Assembly (NCBI GenBank): GCA_019114305.1
Contig: DXFU01000040.1
Location: 1-64,000 of the forward strand
From: Candidatus Hungatella pullicola
GTDB taxonomy: Bacteria > Bacillota > Clostridia > Lachnospirales > Lachnospiraceae
Direction: 5' to 3'
DNA length: 64,000 nucleotides
Shown here: positions 51,141 to 60,377 of the stretch, piece by piece
Layout of the letters: each line of letters opens with the position of its first letter
Numbering within the stretch: position 1 is the first letter of the stretch
Notes under the pieces: model-generated
What the model was told of the DNA's origin: nothing
The model's input: the letters and a program-made list of their open reading frames with translations, nothing else
Databases searched by the model: none
Made by a program: the position numbers and the translations under genes

Positions 51141-51791
51141 ATGAAAAAAGAACAGGTTTTATCCAAGATGAAAGAAGACTGCCTGGTAGCTGTAGTTCGC
51201 GCTAAGAACTTAGAGCAGGGCGAGAAGGTTGTTGACGCAATCATCGAAGGCGGAATCAATTTCATTGAGATTACCATGACTATGGATGAAGGAAATCCAA
51301 TTGAATTCATCGCAAAAATGGCTGAGAAGTATAAATCCAATCCTGATGTTGTAATCGGTGCAGGTACTGTACTGGATCCTGAGACAGCAAGATCCGCTAT
51401 TCTTGCAGGTGCTAACTACGTTGTAAGCCCAGGCTTAAATGTTGAGACTATCAAGATGTGCAATCGTTACAGAGTTCCAATGCTTCCAGGCGTTATGACA
51501 CCAACTGAGGCTATTACTGCTTTAGAGGCTGGCTGCGATGTGATCAAGATCTTCCCAGGCAATATTATGGGACCGGCAGCTATCAGCTCCTTCAAAGGAC
51601 CTCTTCCACAGGGTGAGTTCATGCCATCCGGCGGTGTTGATGTTGACAACGTTGATAAGTGGATCAAGGCAGGCGCATACGCAGTTGGAACAGGCAGCAG
51701 CCTGACCAAGGGCGCTAAAACAGGCGATTTCGCAGCTGTAACAGCTAAGGCAAAAGAGTTTGTTGAGGCAGTAGCAGCAGCCCGCAAATAA
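51141..51791 (+). CDS. eda: KDPG/KHG aldolase
   Basis: This is a 216-aa class I aldolase that splits 2-keto-3-deoxy-6-phosphogluconate to pyruvate and glyceraldehyde-3-phosphate. Family marks are VAVVRAKN, the catalytic Glu region FIEITMTMDEG, VIGAGTVLDPETA, FVVSPGLN-like YVVSPGLN, PMLPGVMTPTEA and the Schiff-base lysine in CDVIKIFPGN, then MPSGGV. AAGGAGGAGAGG precedes the start. Codon use is strongly biased (for example nearly all Pro as CCA), unlike most neighbours, which suggests high expression. It is followed 45 bp later by the kinase. Confidence 0.95.
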   Translation: MKKEQVLSKMKEDCLVAVVRAKNLEQGEKVVDAIIEGGINFIEITMTMDEGNPIEFIAKMAEKYKSNPDVVIGAGTVLDPETARSAILAGANYVVSPGLNVETIKMCNRYRVPMLPGVMTPTEAITALEAGCDVIKIFPGNIMGPAAISSFKGPLPQGEFMPSGGVDVDNVDKWIKAGAYAVGTGSSLTKGAKTGDFAAVTAKAKEFVEAVAAARK

Positions 51792-51836
51792 ATATTCCTT
51801 TAAAAACGAAAAGAAAAGAATTTAAGGAGAGTTAAA

Positions 51837-52868
51837 ATGGCAAAGATCGTAACAATGGGCGAGATTATGTTAAGATTATCTACCCCAAATAATGAGAAGT
51901 TTATTCAGGCAGATGAGTTTGATGTAAATTATGGCGGCGGCGAGGCAAACGTAGCTGTTTCCTTAGCTAACTATGGCCATGAAGCAGAGTTCGTTACTGC
52001 AGTTCCAAAGAATCCAATTGGTGAGTGTGCAGTAGCAGCTTTAAGAAAGTACAATGTAGGCACAAAGCACATCGCAAGATGCGGTGAGAGACTTGGTATC
52101 TACTACTTAGAGACAGGTTCTGCCATGAGAGCTTCCACTGTTGTATACGATAGAGCTCATTCTTCTATCGCTACAGCAACAGAGGCAGATTTCAACTTTG
52201 ATGAGATCTTTGAAGGCGCTGACTGGTTCCACTTTACAGGAATCACACCAGCTGTAAGTGATGAGGCAGCTAAGCTGACAGAGGCAGCCTGCAAGGCAGC
52301 TAAGGCTCACGGCGTAACTGTATCTGTTGATTTAAACTTCCGTAAGAAATTATGGTCCTCTGAGAAAGCTCAGAAGGTTATGACAAACTTAATGCAGTAT
52401 GTTGATGTATGCATCGGAAACGAAGAGGATGCTGAGAAGGTTCTTGGTTTCAAGCCAGGCAATACAGATGTAACAGCCGGCGAGCTTGAGCTTCAGGGCT
52501 ATGTTGACATCTTCAATCAGATGATTGACAAGTTCGGTTTCAAGTATGTAATCAGCTCCTTACGTGAGAGCCATTCCGCTTCTGACAACGGCTGGTCCGC
52601 ATGTATTATGGATGGCGCTACCCGCGAATTCTATCATTCCAGAAAGTACCACATCACACCAATCGTAGACCGTGTAGGCGGCGGAGATTCCTTCGCAGCA
52701 GGCGTTATCTGCGGTATGGTTGACGGTAAGGACTTTAAGGGTGCTCTGGAGTACGCAGTAGCAGCTTCCGCATTAAAGCACACAATTCCTGGTGATTTCA
52801 ACCTGGTTACAAGAGAAGATGTTGAGAATCTGGCTGGCGGTGACGGTTCAGGCCGTGTTCAGAGATAA
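51837..52868 (+). CDS. kdgK: 2-dehydro-3-deoxygluconokinase, PfkB family
   Basis: This is a 343-aa PfkB/ribokinase-type sugar kinase. It starts VTMGEIMLRLSTPNNEKF and has NYGGGEANVAVSLANYG (substrate end). The C-terminal signature is VDRVGGGDSFAAGVICG, with the catalytic Asp. By family resemblance and by its place beside the aldolase it should phosphorylate 2-keto-3-deoxygluconate. It shares the biased codon use of the aldolase gene. A strong terminator follows. Confidence 0.87.
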   Translation: MAKIVTMGEIMLRLSTPNNEKFIQADEFDVNYGGGEANVAVSLANYGHEAEFVTAVPKNPIGECAVAALRKYNVGTKHIARCGERLGIYYLETGSAMRASTVVYDRAHSSIATATEADFNFDEIFEGADWFHFTGITPAVSDEAAKLTEAACKAAKAHGVTVSVDLNFRKKLWSSEKAQKVMTNLMQYVDVCIGNEEDAEKVLGFKPGNTDVTAGELELQGYVDIFNQMIDKFGFKYVISSLRESHSASDNGWSACIMDGATREFYHSRKYHITPIVDRVGGGDSFAAGVICGMVDGKDFKGALEYAVAASALKHTIPGDFNLVTREDVENLAGGDGSGRVQR

Positions 52869-52900
52869 TCTCTGGCTGTCCGATTAACAAGCCTTATTTT

Positions 52901-52945
52901 GAGTCGCTTTGTGGGCTTTTAAGCCTGCAAGGCGGCTCTCTTTTT
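52901..52945 (+). terminator. Rho-independent terminator of the aldolase-kinase operon
   Basis: GAGTCGCTTTGTGGGC (from 52901) and the region ending GCGGCTC (52938) form a long hairpin with a few G·T pairs and a TTTA loop, followed by TCTTTTT. Confidence 0.9.
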
Positions 52946-53024
52946 CATATTGCAGAATTCTGTGCCGCAAAAATACTTTGGAACATGCCGCAGTATCAGA
53001 AAATGACCTGAAAGGAAAACTAGT

Positions 53025-54050
53025 ATGAACGACAGACCTTTTGACTTATTAAGCCTTGGGGAACTGCTTTTGCGTCTGTCCCCTGAAGGAGTGGATCGTT
53101 TGGTCCGGGGAGAATCTATGAGAAAGCAGGTGGGGGGAGCAGAGCTGAACGTAGCAGTCGGCGCTTCCCTTCTTGGACTGCACACGGGAGTTGTCACTCA
53201 GCTTCCTGCCCATGATATGGGGAATTTTATTAAAAACAGTGTACGTTCCTATGGAATCAGTGATGACTATGTTGTATACGATCACAGCCCCAATGCTCGG
53301 CTGGGGCTTTATTACTATGAATACGGCGCCCATCCCAGAAAACCGAAGGTGATATACGACAGAAACAACAGCTCGTTCTATTCCATAAGCGCGGATTCTT
53401 TTCCCGATGAAATGTACGGTTCCACTACCTGTTTCCATACTACGGGAATTACGTTGGCCTTGTGTGAGAATACCAGAAAGACAGCCATTGATATGATGCG
53501 CAGATTTAAAGAGACAGGAACCATCATATCTTTTGATGTGAATTTCCGTGGGAATCTTTGGACCGGAGAGGAAGCAAGAGAATGTATTGAGCAGATTCTG
53601 CCCTATGTTGATATATTCTTCTGTTCTGAAGATACCGCCCGTCTTACTTTTCACAAGACAGGAACAGCCCGGGAAATGATGAAAAGCTTTACGGAAGATT
53701 ATCCAATATCCATTGTGGCCTCTACTAAGAGAATTGTACACAGTCCCAAGAGCCATACCTTTGGCTCTGTTATTTATGATGCGGCTAGAGACCAGTATTA
53801 TGAGGAAGAGCCATACCGCAATATAGAGGTAGTAGACCGAATTGGAAGCGGCGACGCATATATTGCAGGTGCTCTTTACGGTCTTTTGAGCAGCGGAGGA
53901 GACTGTATGAAGGCAGTTCAGTACGGAAATGCCACAAGCGCGCTGAAAAATACAATTCCAGGAGATCTTCCTACTTCCGATCTTGGTGAGGTAAACACAA
54001 TCATCAGGGAGCATAATCAGACAGGGCCTCAAAGCGAGATGAGCAGATAG
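53025..54050 (+). CDS. Second PfkB-family sugar kinase, KdgK paralogue
   Basis: This is a 341-aa kinase similar in plan to the preceding one (LLSLGELLLRLSPEG at the start, VGGAELNVAVGASLLG, SFDVNFRGNLWTGEEAR). The PfkB signature VDRIGSGDAYIAGALYG keeps the catalytic Asp. It lies behind the terminator, so it is transcribed separately, and its codon use is ordinary. It probably acts on ketodeoxygluconate or a related keto-sugar acid. The two kinases may differ in substrate or inducer. GAAAGGAAAACTAGT precedes the ATG. Confidence 0.82.
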   Translation: MNDRPFDLLSLGELLLRLSPEGVDRLVRGESMRKQVGGAELNVAVGASLLGLHTGVVTQLPAHDMGNFIKNSVRSYGISDDYVVYDHSPNARLGLYYYEYGAHPRKPKVIYDRNNSSFYSISADSFPDEMYGSTTCFHTTGITLALCENTRKTAIDMMRRFKETGTIISFDVNFRGNLWTGEEARECIEQILPYVDIFFCSEDTARLTFHKTGTAREMMKSFTEDYPISIVASTKRIVHSPKSHTFGSVIYDAARDQYYEEEPYRNIEVVDRIGSGDAYIAGALYGLLSSGGDCMKAVQYGNATSALKNTIPGDLPTSDLGEVNTIIREHNQTGPQSEMSR

Positions 54051-54074
54051 GAAAAGTCTGAATGGAGTTATAAC

Positions 54075-54713
54075 ATGACGAAAGAACAATTAGCGTTGGA
54101 AATAATAGAACGGCTGAAAAGGGAGTATCCCGTTGCCGGCTGTACCCTGGACTATGATCAGGCCTGGAAGCTTTTGGTGAGCGTCCGTCTGGCCGCCCAA
54201 TGTACCGATGCCAGAGTGAACGTGGTGGTTCAGGGACTTTATGAGAAGTATCCGGATGTCAAGTCTCTGGCTGAGGCTGATGTAGATGACATTGAATCAA
54301 TTGTTAAGCCCTGCGGTCTTGGAAAAAGCAAGGCGAGAGATATCAGCGCCTGTATGAAGATTCTGTGGGAAGAATACGGCGGAAAGGTGCCTGATGATTT
54401 CGACGCTTTGCTAAAGCTTCCGGGAGTAGGACGAAAAAGCGCTAACCTGATTATGGGAGATGTATTCGGCAAACCTGCTATTGTGACAGATACCCATTGT
54501 ATCCGCCTTGTAAACCGTATGGGACTGGTAGATGGAATTAAGGAGCCGAAAAAGGTGGAGATGGCTTTGTGGAAACTGATTCCTCCTGAGGAGGGAAGCG
54601 ATTTCTGCCACCGTCTGGTGTTTCATGGAAGGGATGTCTGCACGGCAAGGACCAAACCGCACTGTGACAGATGCTGTCTTCAGGATATCTGTCCTAAAAA
54701 TGGTGTCTCTTAG
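54075..54713 (+). CDS. nth: Endonuclease III
   Basis: This is a 212-aa base-excision-repair glycosylase/AP lyase for oxidised pyrimidines. The helix-hairpin-helix LKLPGVGRKSANLIMG (~112-127) contains the catalytic Lys. The catalytic Asp is in VTDTHCIRLVNRMG (~139). Four Fe-S cysteines lie at the C-terminus in CTARTKPHCDRCCLQDIC; the first gap is seven residues, where the E. coli enzyme has six. It follows the kinase by 24 bp, probably by chance. Confidence 0.95.
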   Translation: MTKEQLALEIIERLKREYPVAGCTLDYDQAWKLLVSVRLAAQCTDARVNVVVQGLYEKYPDVKSLAEADVDDIESIVKPCGLGKSKARDISACMKILWEEYGGKVPDDFDALLKLPGVGRKSANLIMGDVFGKPAIVTDTHCIRLVNRMGLVDGIKEPKKVEMALWKLIPPEEGSDFCHRLVFHGRDVCTARTKPHCDRCCLQDICPKNGVS

Positions 54714-54820
54714 AATGGTTTATCCTTTGCAGTATTATGGTTCTGGCAGATCCGAAAACAGCAGGAAATTTCTCTGGCCACAGAAGCCTGAGAAACATAA
54801 AAAATGCAGTTAAGATAAAT

Positions 54821-54872
54821 AAAAAAGCGCAGGCCGTCATTGGAAAATCCAGATGAAGGCCTGTGCTTTTTT
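54821..54872. terminator. Bidirectional terminator between nth and hcp
   Basis: AAAAAAGCGCAGGCC (54821-54835) pairs with GGCCTGTGCTTTTTT (54858-54872) with one G·T, and runs of six A and six T lie on the outer sides. Confidence 0.92.
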
Positions 54873-54905
54873 CAGAATATAGTTTGAATCAGCGGTTAAA
54901 ATTAT

Positions 54906-56537
54906 TTACTGTCCCAAAAATGTTTTCATATCCTGGTCCACTGTGGTGATTCCGCTGATTCCAAAGGTTTCAGCCAGAATGTTTGCTACGTTTGGAGAGA
55001 GAAATGCAGGCAGAGTCGGTCCAAGATGAATATTTTTCACTCCCAGATGGAGAAGAGCAAGCAGAACAATCACTGCCTTCTGCTCGTACCAAGAGATATT
55101 GTATACAATAGGGAGCTGGTTAATATCTTCCAGCCCAAAGGCTTCCTTCAGTTTCAGAGCAATGACTGCCAGAGAGTAGGAATCGTTGCACTGGCCCGCA
55201 TCCAGAACTCTTGGAATACCATTGATATGGCCCAGATTCAGTTTGTTATACCGGTATTTTGCGCATCCGGCTGTGAGGATTACTGTATCCTCAGGGAGAG
55301 AGGAGGCGAAATCTGTGTAATAGCCTCGGGCAGGGCTTCTGCCGTCGCAGCCGGCCATTACTACGAATTTTTTGATGGCGCCGGATTTTACGGCTTCTAC
55401 TATCTGATCAGCCAGAGCCATTACCTGGCTGTGAGCAAAGCCTCCTACAATCTGACCTGTTTCAATTTGAACGGGAGGCGGGCAGGATTTGGCATGAGCA
55501 ATGATCCGGGAGAAGTCTTTTCTGCCCAGGGAGTCTGCCTCAATGTGAGCGCATCCGGGGAATCCTACAGCGCCTGTGGTGTAGATTCTGTCTTTGTAGC
55601 TGTCCTTTGGCGGAACGAGGCAGTTGGTAGTGAGAAGAATGGGGCCGTTAAAGGATTCGAATTCTTCTCTTTGTTTCCACCAGGCATTTCCATAATTGCC
55701 TGCGAAATGGGAGTATTTTTTAAACGCAGGATAATAATGGGCCGGCAGCATTTCGGAGTGAGTGTATACATCAACTCCAGTATCTTTGGTCTGTTCCAGA
55801 AGCAGCTCCAGATCCCTAAGATCATGGCCAGAGATAAGAATGGCCGGGTTATTCCTTACGCCGATGGGAACAGATGTGATCTCCGGCTGGCCGTAGGCTT
55901 CTGTGTTGGCCTCATCCAGGGCAGCCATGACTGTAACTCCGTATTTGCCTGTGTCCAAGGTGAGACGGATCAGATCATCGGCAGTAAGAGCGTCATCTCT
56001 TACTTTTGCCAGGGCTGTTTGCAAAAATTCATCAACTTGTGGACATTGCTTCCCCAGGGTGTTGATGTGATGGTTGTAGGCGGCCATTCCCTTAAGGCCG
56101 TAGGTAATAAGCTCCCTAAGGCTTCTTACATCGGGGTCTGGACAAGAGAGAACCCCGGCCTGAAGAAAGGTTTCTTCCCAGTCAGAGCCATCCCACAAAG
56201 CTTCCTGTCCAAGAGAGGAGAGATCGGTTAATTGGGAATTTATGTTTTTGGTAAGGGAAAGCGTTTTATCAATTCTGTCTTTTATTTTGTCATCGTCAAA
56301 GTTGGCATTTGTGATAGTGACAAAAAGATTTTCAGAAATCACAGAGCTGATATAAGGGTCTGCGGCTTTTCCCTGTTCCCTGAGCAGGGAAAGACTCTGA
56401 CAAAGTCCTCTGGTGGCATAAAGCAGCAGATCCTGAAGTTTGGCTGTTGAAGGCTTCTTCCCGCATACGCCGGCCTGAGTACATCCGGTACATCCCGCGG
56501 CTTCCTGACACTGAAAACAAAACATTTTATGATCCAT
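54906..56537 (-). CDS. hcp: Hydroxylamine reductase (hybrid-cluster protein)
   Basis: This 543-aa enzyme carries a [4Fe-4S] and a hybrid Fe-S-O cluster. It is linked to hydroxylamine and nitric-oxide detoxification in anaerobes. The start at 56537 is set by GGAGG; a longer frame from 56615 lacks a site. The N-terminal cluster motif is [15 protein letters not shown] with CGK. Hybrid-cluster ligands lie in [37 protein letters not shown] and [11 protein letters not shown]. It is single-gene, and its upstream gap is shared with the divergent pyr operon. Confidence 0.95.
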   Translation of the reverse strand: MDHKMFCFQCQEAAGCTGCTQAGVCGKKPSTAKLQDLLLYATRGLCQSLSLLREQGKAADPYISSVISENLFVTITNANFDDDKIKDRIDKTLSLTKNINSQLTDLSSLGQEALWDGSDWEETFLQAGVLSCPDPDVRSLRELITYGLKGMAAYNHHINTLGKQCPQVDEFLQTALAKVRDDALTADDLIRLTLDTGKYGVTVMAALDEANTEAYGQPEITSVPIGVRNNPAILISGHDLRDLELLLEQTKDTGVDVYTHSEMLPAHYYPAFKKYSHFAGNYGNAWWKQREEFESFNGPILLTTNCLVPPKDSYKDRIYTTGAVGFPGCAHIEADSLGRKDFSRIIAHAKSCPPPVQIETGQIVGGFAHSQVMALADQIVEAVKSGAIKKFVVMAGCDGRSPARGYYTDFASSLPEDTVILTAGCAKYRYNKLNLGHINGIPRVLDAGQCNDSYSLAVIALKLKEAFGLEDINQLPIVYNISWYEQKAVIVLLALLHLGVKNIHLGPTLPAFLSPNVANILAETFGISGITTVDQDMKTFLGQ

Positions 56538-56745
56538 GTAAATAACCTCCAAATTTTGTAATGTGTTGTCATAAACTATAGCAGAGTTTCTTGGAAAAGT
56601 ATGTTGGAAAAACAACGAACTTAAAAATTATTTCAGCCGACATAAATGAGCTTATATATAAGAGGAAACCACACTTGAAACCAAGTAGTACTTATGATAG
56701 AATTGGAAAGAATAAAGTGTGAAGGCCAAGACAAAGGAGGAAATT

Positions 56746-57663
56746 ATGATACAGCAGCTAATTGATAAAATTCAGAAGACAAAGGCTCCTATCTGCGTGG
56801 GATTGGACCCGATGTTAAATTATATACCAGAGCATGTAAAGAAAAAAGCATTTGATCAGTTTGGAGAAACCTTAGAAGGAGCTGCAGAGGCAATATGGCA
56901 GTTTAACAAGGAAATTGTTGACAGCGTGTACGATCTGATTCCGTCTGTGAAGCCTCAGATTGCTATGTATGAGCAGTTTGGCATTGAGGGACTGAAAGTG
57001 TATGACAGAACGGTAAAGTACTGCCAGGAAAAGGGACTTCTTGTAATTGGTGATGCCAAAAGAGGCGATATCGGCTCTACCTCCGCGGCGTACGCCACAG
57101 GACATTTGGGTCATGTAATGGTTGGAAATACAAAGCTGTCCGGATTCGGAACAGACTTCCTTACAGTAAATCCTTATCTGGGAACAGATGGAGTGAAGCC
57201 TTTTGTAGATGTGTGCAGGGAAGAGAATAAGGGATTGTTTGTTCTTGTAAAGACTTCCAATCCATCCAGCGGCGAATTCCAGGATCAGCTGATTAACGGA
57301 AAGCCTCTCTACGAGTTGGTTGCAGAGAAGGTAGTGGAGTGGGGCGCTGACTGTATGGACGGACAGTACAGTAATGTAGGAGCCGTTGTAGGGGCTACTT
57401 ATCCGGAGATGAGCCGGATTTTGAGAAAACTTATGCCTCATACCTATTTCCTGGTTCCGGGATACGGCGCTCAGGGCGGAACCGCTAAGGATCTGAAAGA
57501 CTGCTTTAACGAAGATGGCCTGGGAGCTGTGGTAAACTCTTCCAGGGGAATTATTGCCGCATATAAGCAGGAGAAGTACGGCAAATTTGGCGCGGAGCAT
57601 TTCGGCGAGGCTTCCAGACAGGCCGTGATGGATATGGTTGCTGATATTAACAGCGTATTATAA
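56746..57663 (+). CDS. pyrF: Orotidine-5'-phosphate decarboxylase
   Basis: This 305-aa enzyme is of the longer PyrF type and makes UMP from OMP. The start at 56746 follows AAAGGAGG at 5 bases. Motifs are ICVGLDP, FNKEIVDSV, VKPQIAMYEQFG and the catalytic VIGDAKRGDIGSTSAAYA. The phosphate site GYGAQGG and NSSRGI come near the end. It is the first of four pyr genes (pyrF-K-D-E). No PyrR-type attenuator hairpin was seen in the 130-bp leader. Confidence 0.94.
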   Translation: MIQQLIDKIQKTKAPICVGLDPMLNYIPEHVKKKAFDQFGETLEGAAEAIWQFNKEIVDSVYDLIPSVKPQIAMYEQFGIEGLKVYDRTVKYCQEKGLLVIGDAKRGDIGSTSAAYATGHLGHVMVGNTKLSGFGTDFLTVNPYLGTDGVKPFVDVCREENKGLFVLVKTSNPSSGEFQDQLINGKPLYELVAEKVVEWGADCMDGQYSNVGAVVGATYPEMSRILRKLMPHTYFLVPGYGAQGGTAKDLKDCFNEDGLGAVVNSSRGIIAAYKQEKYGKFGAEHFGEASRQAVMDMVADINSVL

Positions 57664-57686
57664 AGAACGGATAAGTAGGAGGATTC

Positions 57687-58463
57687 ATGGCACAGAAGAA
57701 GGTAACGGCCTGCGTTGCAGGTCAGATGAGGCTGACAGAGGATGTATACAGCATGTGGATTGAGGAGCCGGAGATGGCTTCCCAGGCGAAACCGGGACAG
57801 TTTATCTCTGTCTATACAAAGGATGGGGCTAAGCTGCTTCCCCGTCCCATCAGTATTTGTGAAATTAATCCGGCTGACGGACAGCTTAGAATCGTTTACC
57901 GCGTAGTGGGAGCCGGAACAGAAGAGTTTTCTCACTATCAGGCTGGAGATTCCATTGAGATTATGGGGCCTTTGGGCAATGGCTTTCCTGTGGAAACAGC
58001 TGGGGAAGGCAGGAAGGCTTTCTTAATCGGCGGAGGAATTGGAATTCCTCCTATGCTGGAGCTGGCAAAACAGCTAAACTGTGAGAAACAGGTGATTTTG
58101 GGATACAGAGATGTTCTTTTCCTGCAGGATGAATTTGAACCCTATGGAACCGTTTATGTGGCTACAGAAGACGGAAGCGCGGGAACGAAGGGAAATGTTC
58201 TTGATGCCATCAATGAGAACGATCTTAAGGCGGATGTGATTTATGCCTGCGGCCCTACTCCTATGCTTCGGGCACTGAAGGCTTACGCCGCTGAGAAAAA
58301 TATAGAGTGCTACCTGTCTCTGGAAGAGAAGATGGCCTGCGGAATCGGCGCATGTCTTGCCTGCGTGTGCAAGACAAAAGAGATTGATGAGCATTCTCAG
58401 GTTCACAATAAAAGAATTTGCAAAGATGGTCCTGTATTCCGGGCAGAGGAGGTGGAGCTGTAA
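57687..58463 (+). CDS. pyrK: Dihydroorotate dehydrogenase B, electron transfer subunit
   Basis: This is a 258-aa flavoprotein. The FAD-binding segment is LLPRPISICEI with RVVGAGTEEFS. The NAD site is FLIGGGIGIPPMLELA, then YACGPTPML. The [2Fe-2S] motif starts CGIGACLACVC and has a later Cys near RICKDGP. It passes electrons from the PyrD subunit to NAD+. The stop overlaps the pyrD start (TAATG). Confidence 0.95.
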   Translation: MAQKKVTACVAGQMRLTEDVYSMWIEEPEMASQAKPGQFISVYTKDGAKLLPRPISICEINPADGQLRIVYRVVGAGTEEFSHYQAGDSIEIMGPLGNGFPVETAGEGRKAFLIGGGIGIPPMLELAKQLNCEKQVILGYRDVLFLQDEFEPYGTVYVATEDGSAGTKGNVLDAINENDLKADVIYACGPTPMLRALKAYAAEKNIECYLSLEEKMACGIGACLACVCKTKEIDEHSQVHNKRICKDGPVFRAEEVEL

Positions 58464-59365
58464 TGAATCTTAAGGTTAATCTGGCAGGCGTGGAATTAAA
58501 AAATCCTGTTATGACAGCTTCCGGAACCTTTGGCTCCGGCGCGGAATACGGCGAGATGGTTGATTTAAACAAGCTGGGAGCAGTGGTTACAAAAGGAGTG
58601 GCCAATGTTCCGTGGCCAGGCAATCCAACACCAAGAATCGCGGAGACTTACGGCGGTATGATCAATGCCATCGGCCTGCAGAATCCGGGAATGGAAGTGT
58701 TTATTAAGAGAGATATTCCGTTTTTAAAGCAGTATGACACAAAGATTATTGTAAATGTATGCGGAAAAACAACAGAAGATTATCTGGAAGTGGTAGAACG
58801 GCTGGGAGACGAGCCTGTGGACATGCTGGAGATCAATATCTCCTGTCCCAATGTAAAGGAAGGCGGAATTGCTTTTGGACAGGATCCGAAAGCAGTGGAA
58901 GCTATTACAAGAGAAGTGAAAAAGTATGCAAAGCAGCCGGTTATAATGAAGCTGAGCCCTAATGTAACAGATATTGCAGAGATGGCAAGAGCAGCGGAAG
59001 CAGGCGGCGCGGACGTTCTTTCTCTTATAAATACCCTTACGGGGATGAAAATTGACGTAAATAAGAGAACCTTCGCTGTGGCAAACCGTACAGGCGGTCT
59101 GTCCGGACCGGCAGTAAAGCCGGTGGCTGTTCGTATGGTATATCAGGTGGCTAACGCAGTTAAGGTTCCTATTATTGGAATGGGAGGAATCTCCAATACA
59201 GAAGATGCTCTTGAGTTTATTCTGGCCGGAGCCACGGCTGTTTCTGTGGGAACAGCTAATTTCTATAACCCTTACGCCACTGTTGAGATTGCCCAGGGGC
59301 TGGAGGCTTATTTGAGGAAGAACCAGATGGACGATATTAATCAGCTTATTGGAGCTGTCCGCTAA
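58463..59365 (+). CDS. pyrD: Dihydroorotate dehydrogenase B, catalytic subunit
   Basis: This is a 300-aa class 1B enzyme that oxidises dihydroorotate to orotate. The start at 58463 is coupled to the pyrK stop. NPVMTASGTFGSG opens the barrel. The catalytic Cys lies in INISCPNVKEGG. FMN-contact motifs are GLSGPAVKP and IGMGGISNTEDALEF. It forms a heterotetramer with PyrK. Confidence 0.95.
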   Translation: MNLKVNLAGVELKNPVMTASGTFGSGAEYGEMVDLNKLGAVVTKGVANVPWPGNPTPRIAETYGGMINAIGLQNPGMEVFIKRDIPFLKQYDTKIIVNVCGKTTEDYLEVVERLGDEPVDMLEINISCPNVKEGGIAFGQDPKAVEAITREVKKYAKQPVIMKLSPNVTDIAEMARAAEAGGADVLSLINTLTGMKIDVNKRTFAVANRTGGLSGPAVKPVAVRMVYQVANAVKVPIIGMGGISNTEDALEFILAGATAVSVGTANFYNPYATVEIAQGLEAYLRKNQMDDINQLIGAVR

Positions 59366-59465
59366 GGAAGGTTTGAGACTGTACGGGATCCGGCGGAGCC
59401 GGCAAAACAGGCAGAGGGAAAAATAGTCTGCCAAAGAAGAAATTGGCAGGAGGATGGAGGAGAAA

Positions 59466-60140
59466 ATGGAACAGTATAAGCAGGAATTTATTGAATTTAT
59501 GGTGGACAGCAATGTCCTGAAATTTGGTGATTTTACTTTAAAGAGCGGAAGAAAATCTCCGTTTTTTATGAATGCAGGCGCTTATGTGACAGGTGCCCAG
59601 TTAAAACGGCTGGGAGAGTACTATGCAAAGGCCATTCATGATAATTTTGGCGATGATTTTGACGTTCTGTTCGGACCGGCTTACAAGGGAATTCCATTAA
59701 GCGTGGCTACAACTATCGCGTTTCATGAGCTGTACGGCAAGGAGATCCGTTACTGCTCCAACCGCAAGGAGGAGAAGGATCATGGAGATGCAGGAATTCT
59801 TCTGGGAAGTCCCATTAAGGATGGAGACCGTGTGGTCATTATTGAGGATGTAACCACTTCCGGAAAATCCATTGAAGAGACCTTTCCTATTATTAAGGCA
59901 CAGGGAGATGTGAAAATTCTTGGACTTATGGTATCTCTCAACCGTATGGAGAAAGGCAAAGGGGATAAAAGCGCTCTGGATGAGATAAGAGAGAAGTATG
60001 GATTTGAGGCAAAAGCCATTGTTACCATGGCCGAGGTGATTGAACATCTGTACAACAAGGAGTATAATGGAAAGGTCATCATTGACGATACATTAAAGAA
60101 AGCAATTGACAGCTACTATGAGATCTATGGCGTAAAATAA
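59466..60140 (+). CDS. pyrE: Orotate phosphoribosyltransferase
   Basis: This 224-aa enzyme joins orotate to PRPP. The start at 59466 follows GGAGGAGAAA; an ATG at 59454 has a weaker site. LKSGRKSPFFMNAG and the PRPP motif VVIIEDVTTSGKSIEET (~120) are intact. RKEEKDHGDAG fits the flexible catalytic loop. It follows pyrD by 100 bp with no clear terminator between. Confidence 0.95.
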   Translation: MEQYKQEFIEFMVDSNVLKFGDFTLKSGRKSPFFMNAGAYVTGAQLKRLGEYYAKAIHDNFGDDFDVLFGPAYKGIPLSVATTIAFHELYGKEIRYCSNRKEEKDHGDAGILLGSPIKDGDRVVIIEDVTTSGKSIEETFPIIKAQGDVKILGLMVSLNRMEKGKGDKSALDEIREKYGFEAKAIVTMAEVIEHLYNKEYNGKVIIDDTLKKAIDSYYEIYGVK

Positions 60141-60151
60141 GGAGAGCTGAT

Positions 60152-60301
60152 ATGGAAAAAGTTTACAAGACTATGAGAAATGCAGGGGCTTTTAGTATTG
60201 CAATGGGAATTATTATCACTGTGACAGGACTGGCCGTGGGCATTATGACGATTGTAAACGGTGCGGTTCTTCTGAAAAGAAAGTCAGAGATAACATTTTA
60301 A
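60152..60301 (+). CDS. Small single-pass membrane protein (49 aa)
   Basis: A short frame begins ATG 60152 behind AAGGAGAGCTGAT, 11 bp after pyrE, and ends TAA 60299-60301 just before a terminator. It encodes MEKVYKTMRNAGAFSIAMG, then a hydrophobic stretch (IIITVTGLAVGIMTIVNGAVLL) and a basic end. The good ribosome site, codon pattern and tight spacing support a real gene. The function is unknown; it may be the last gene of the pyr transcript. Confidence 0.65.
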   Translation: MEKVYKTMRNAGAFSIAMGIIITVTGLAVGIMTIVNGAVLLKRKSEITF

Positions 60302-60312
60302 TAAGTAAAAAG

Positions 60313-60356
60313 AAAGAGAGACGGCTGCAAGCTGATTGGTTGCGGCCTCTCTTTTT
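60313..60356 (+). terminator. Rho-independent terminator after the pyr operon
   Basis: AAAGAGA (with a short bulge) plus GGCTGCAA, up to 60330, pairs with TTGCGGCC and TCTCTTT (60340-60355), followed by Ts. Confidence 0.8.
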
Positions 60357-60377
60357 CCGCATATAAATGGAGTTTTT

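Noticed and set aside
53049..54089. Long open frame (346 codons) on the minus strand
   Set aside because: Antisense to the second PfkB kinase, which has intact motifs; composition is that of a shadow frame.
55026..56231. Long open frame (401 codons) on the plus strand
   Set aside because: It lies fully antisense to hcp, whose cluster motifs are clear; no ribosome site or family features.
56616..56745. PyrR attenuator or UMP-sensing leader before pyrF
   Set aside because: No terminator/antiterminator pair or PyrR-binding loop is visible in the 130-bp gap.
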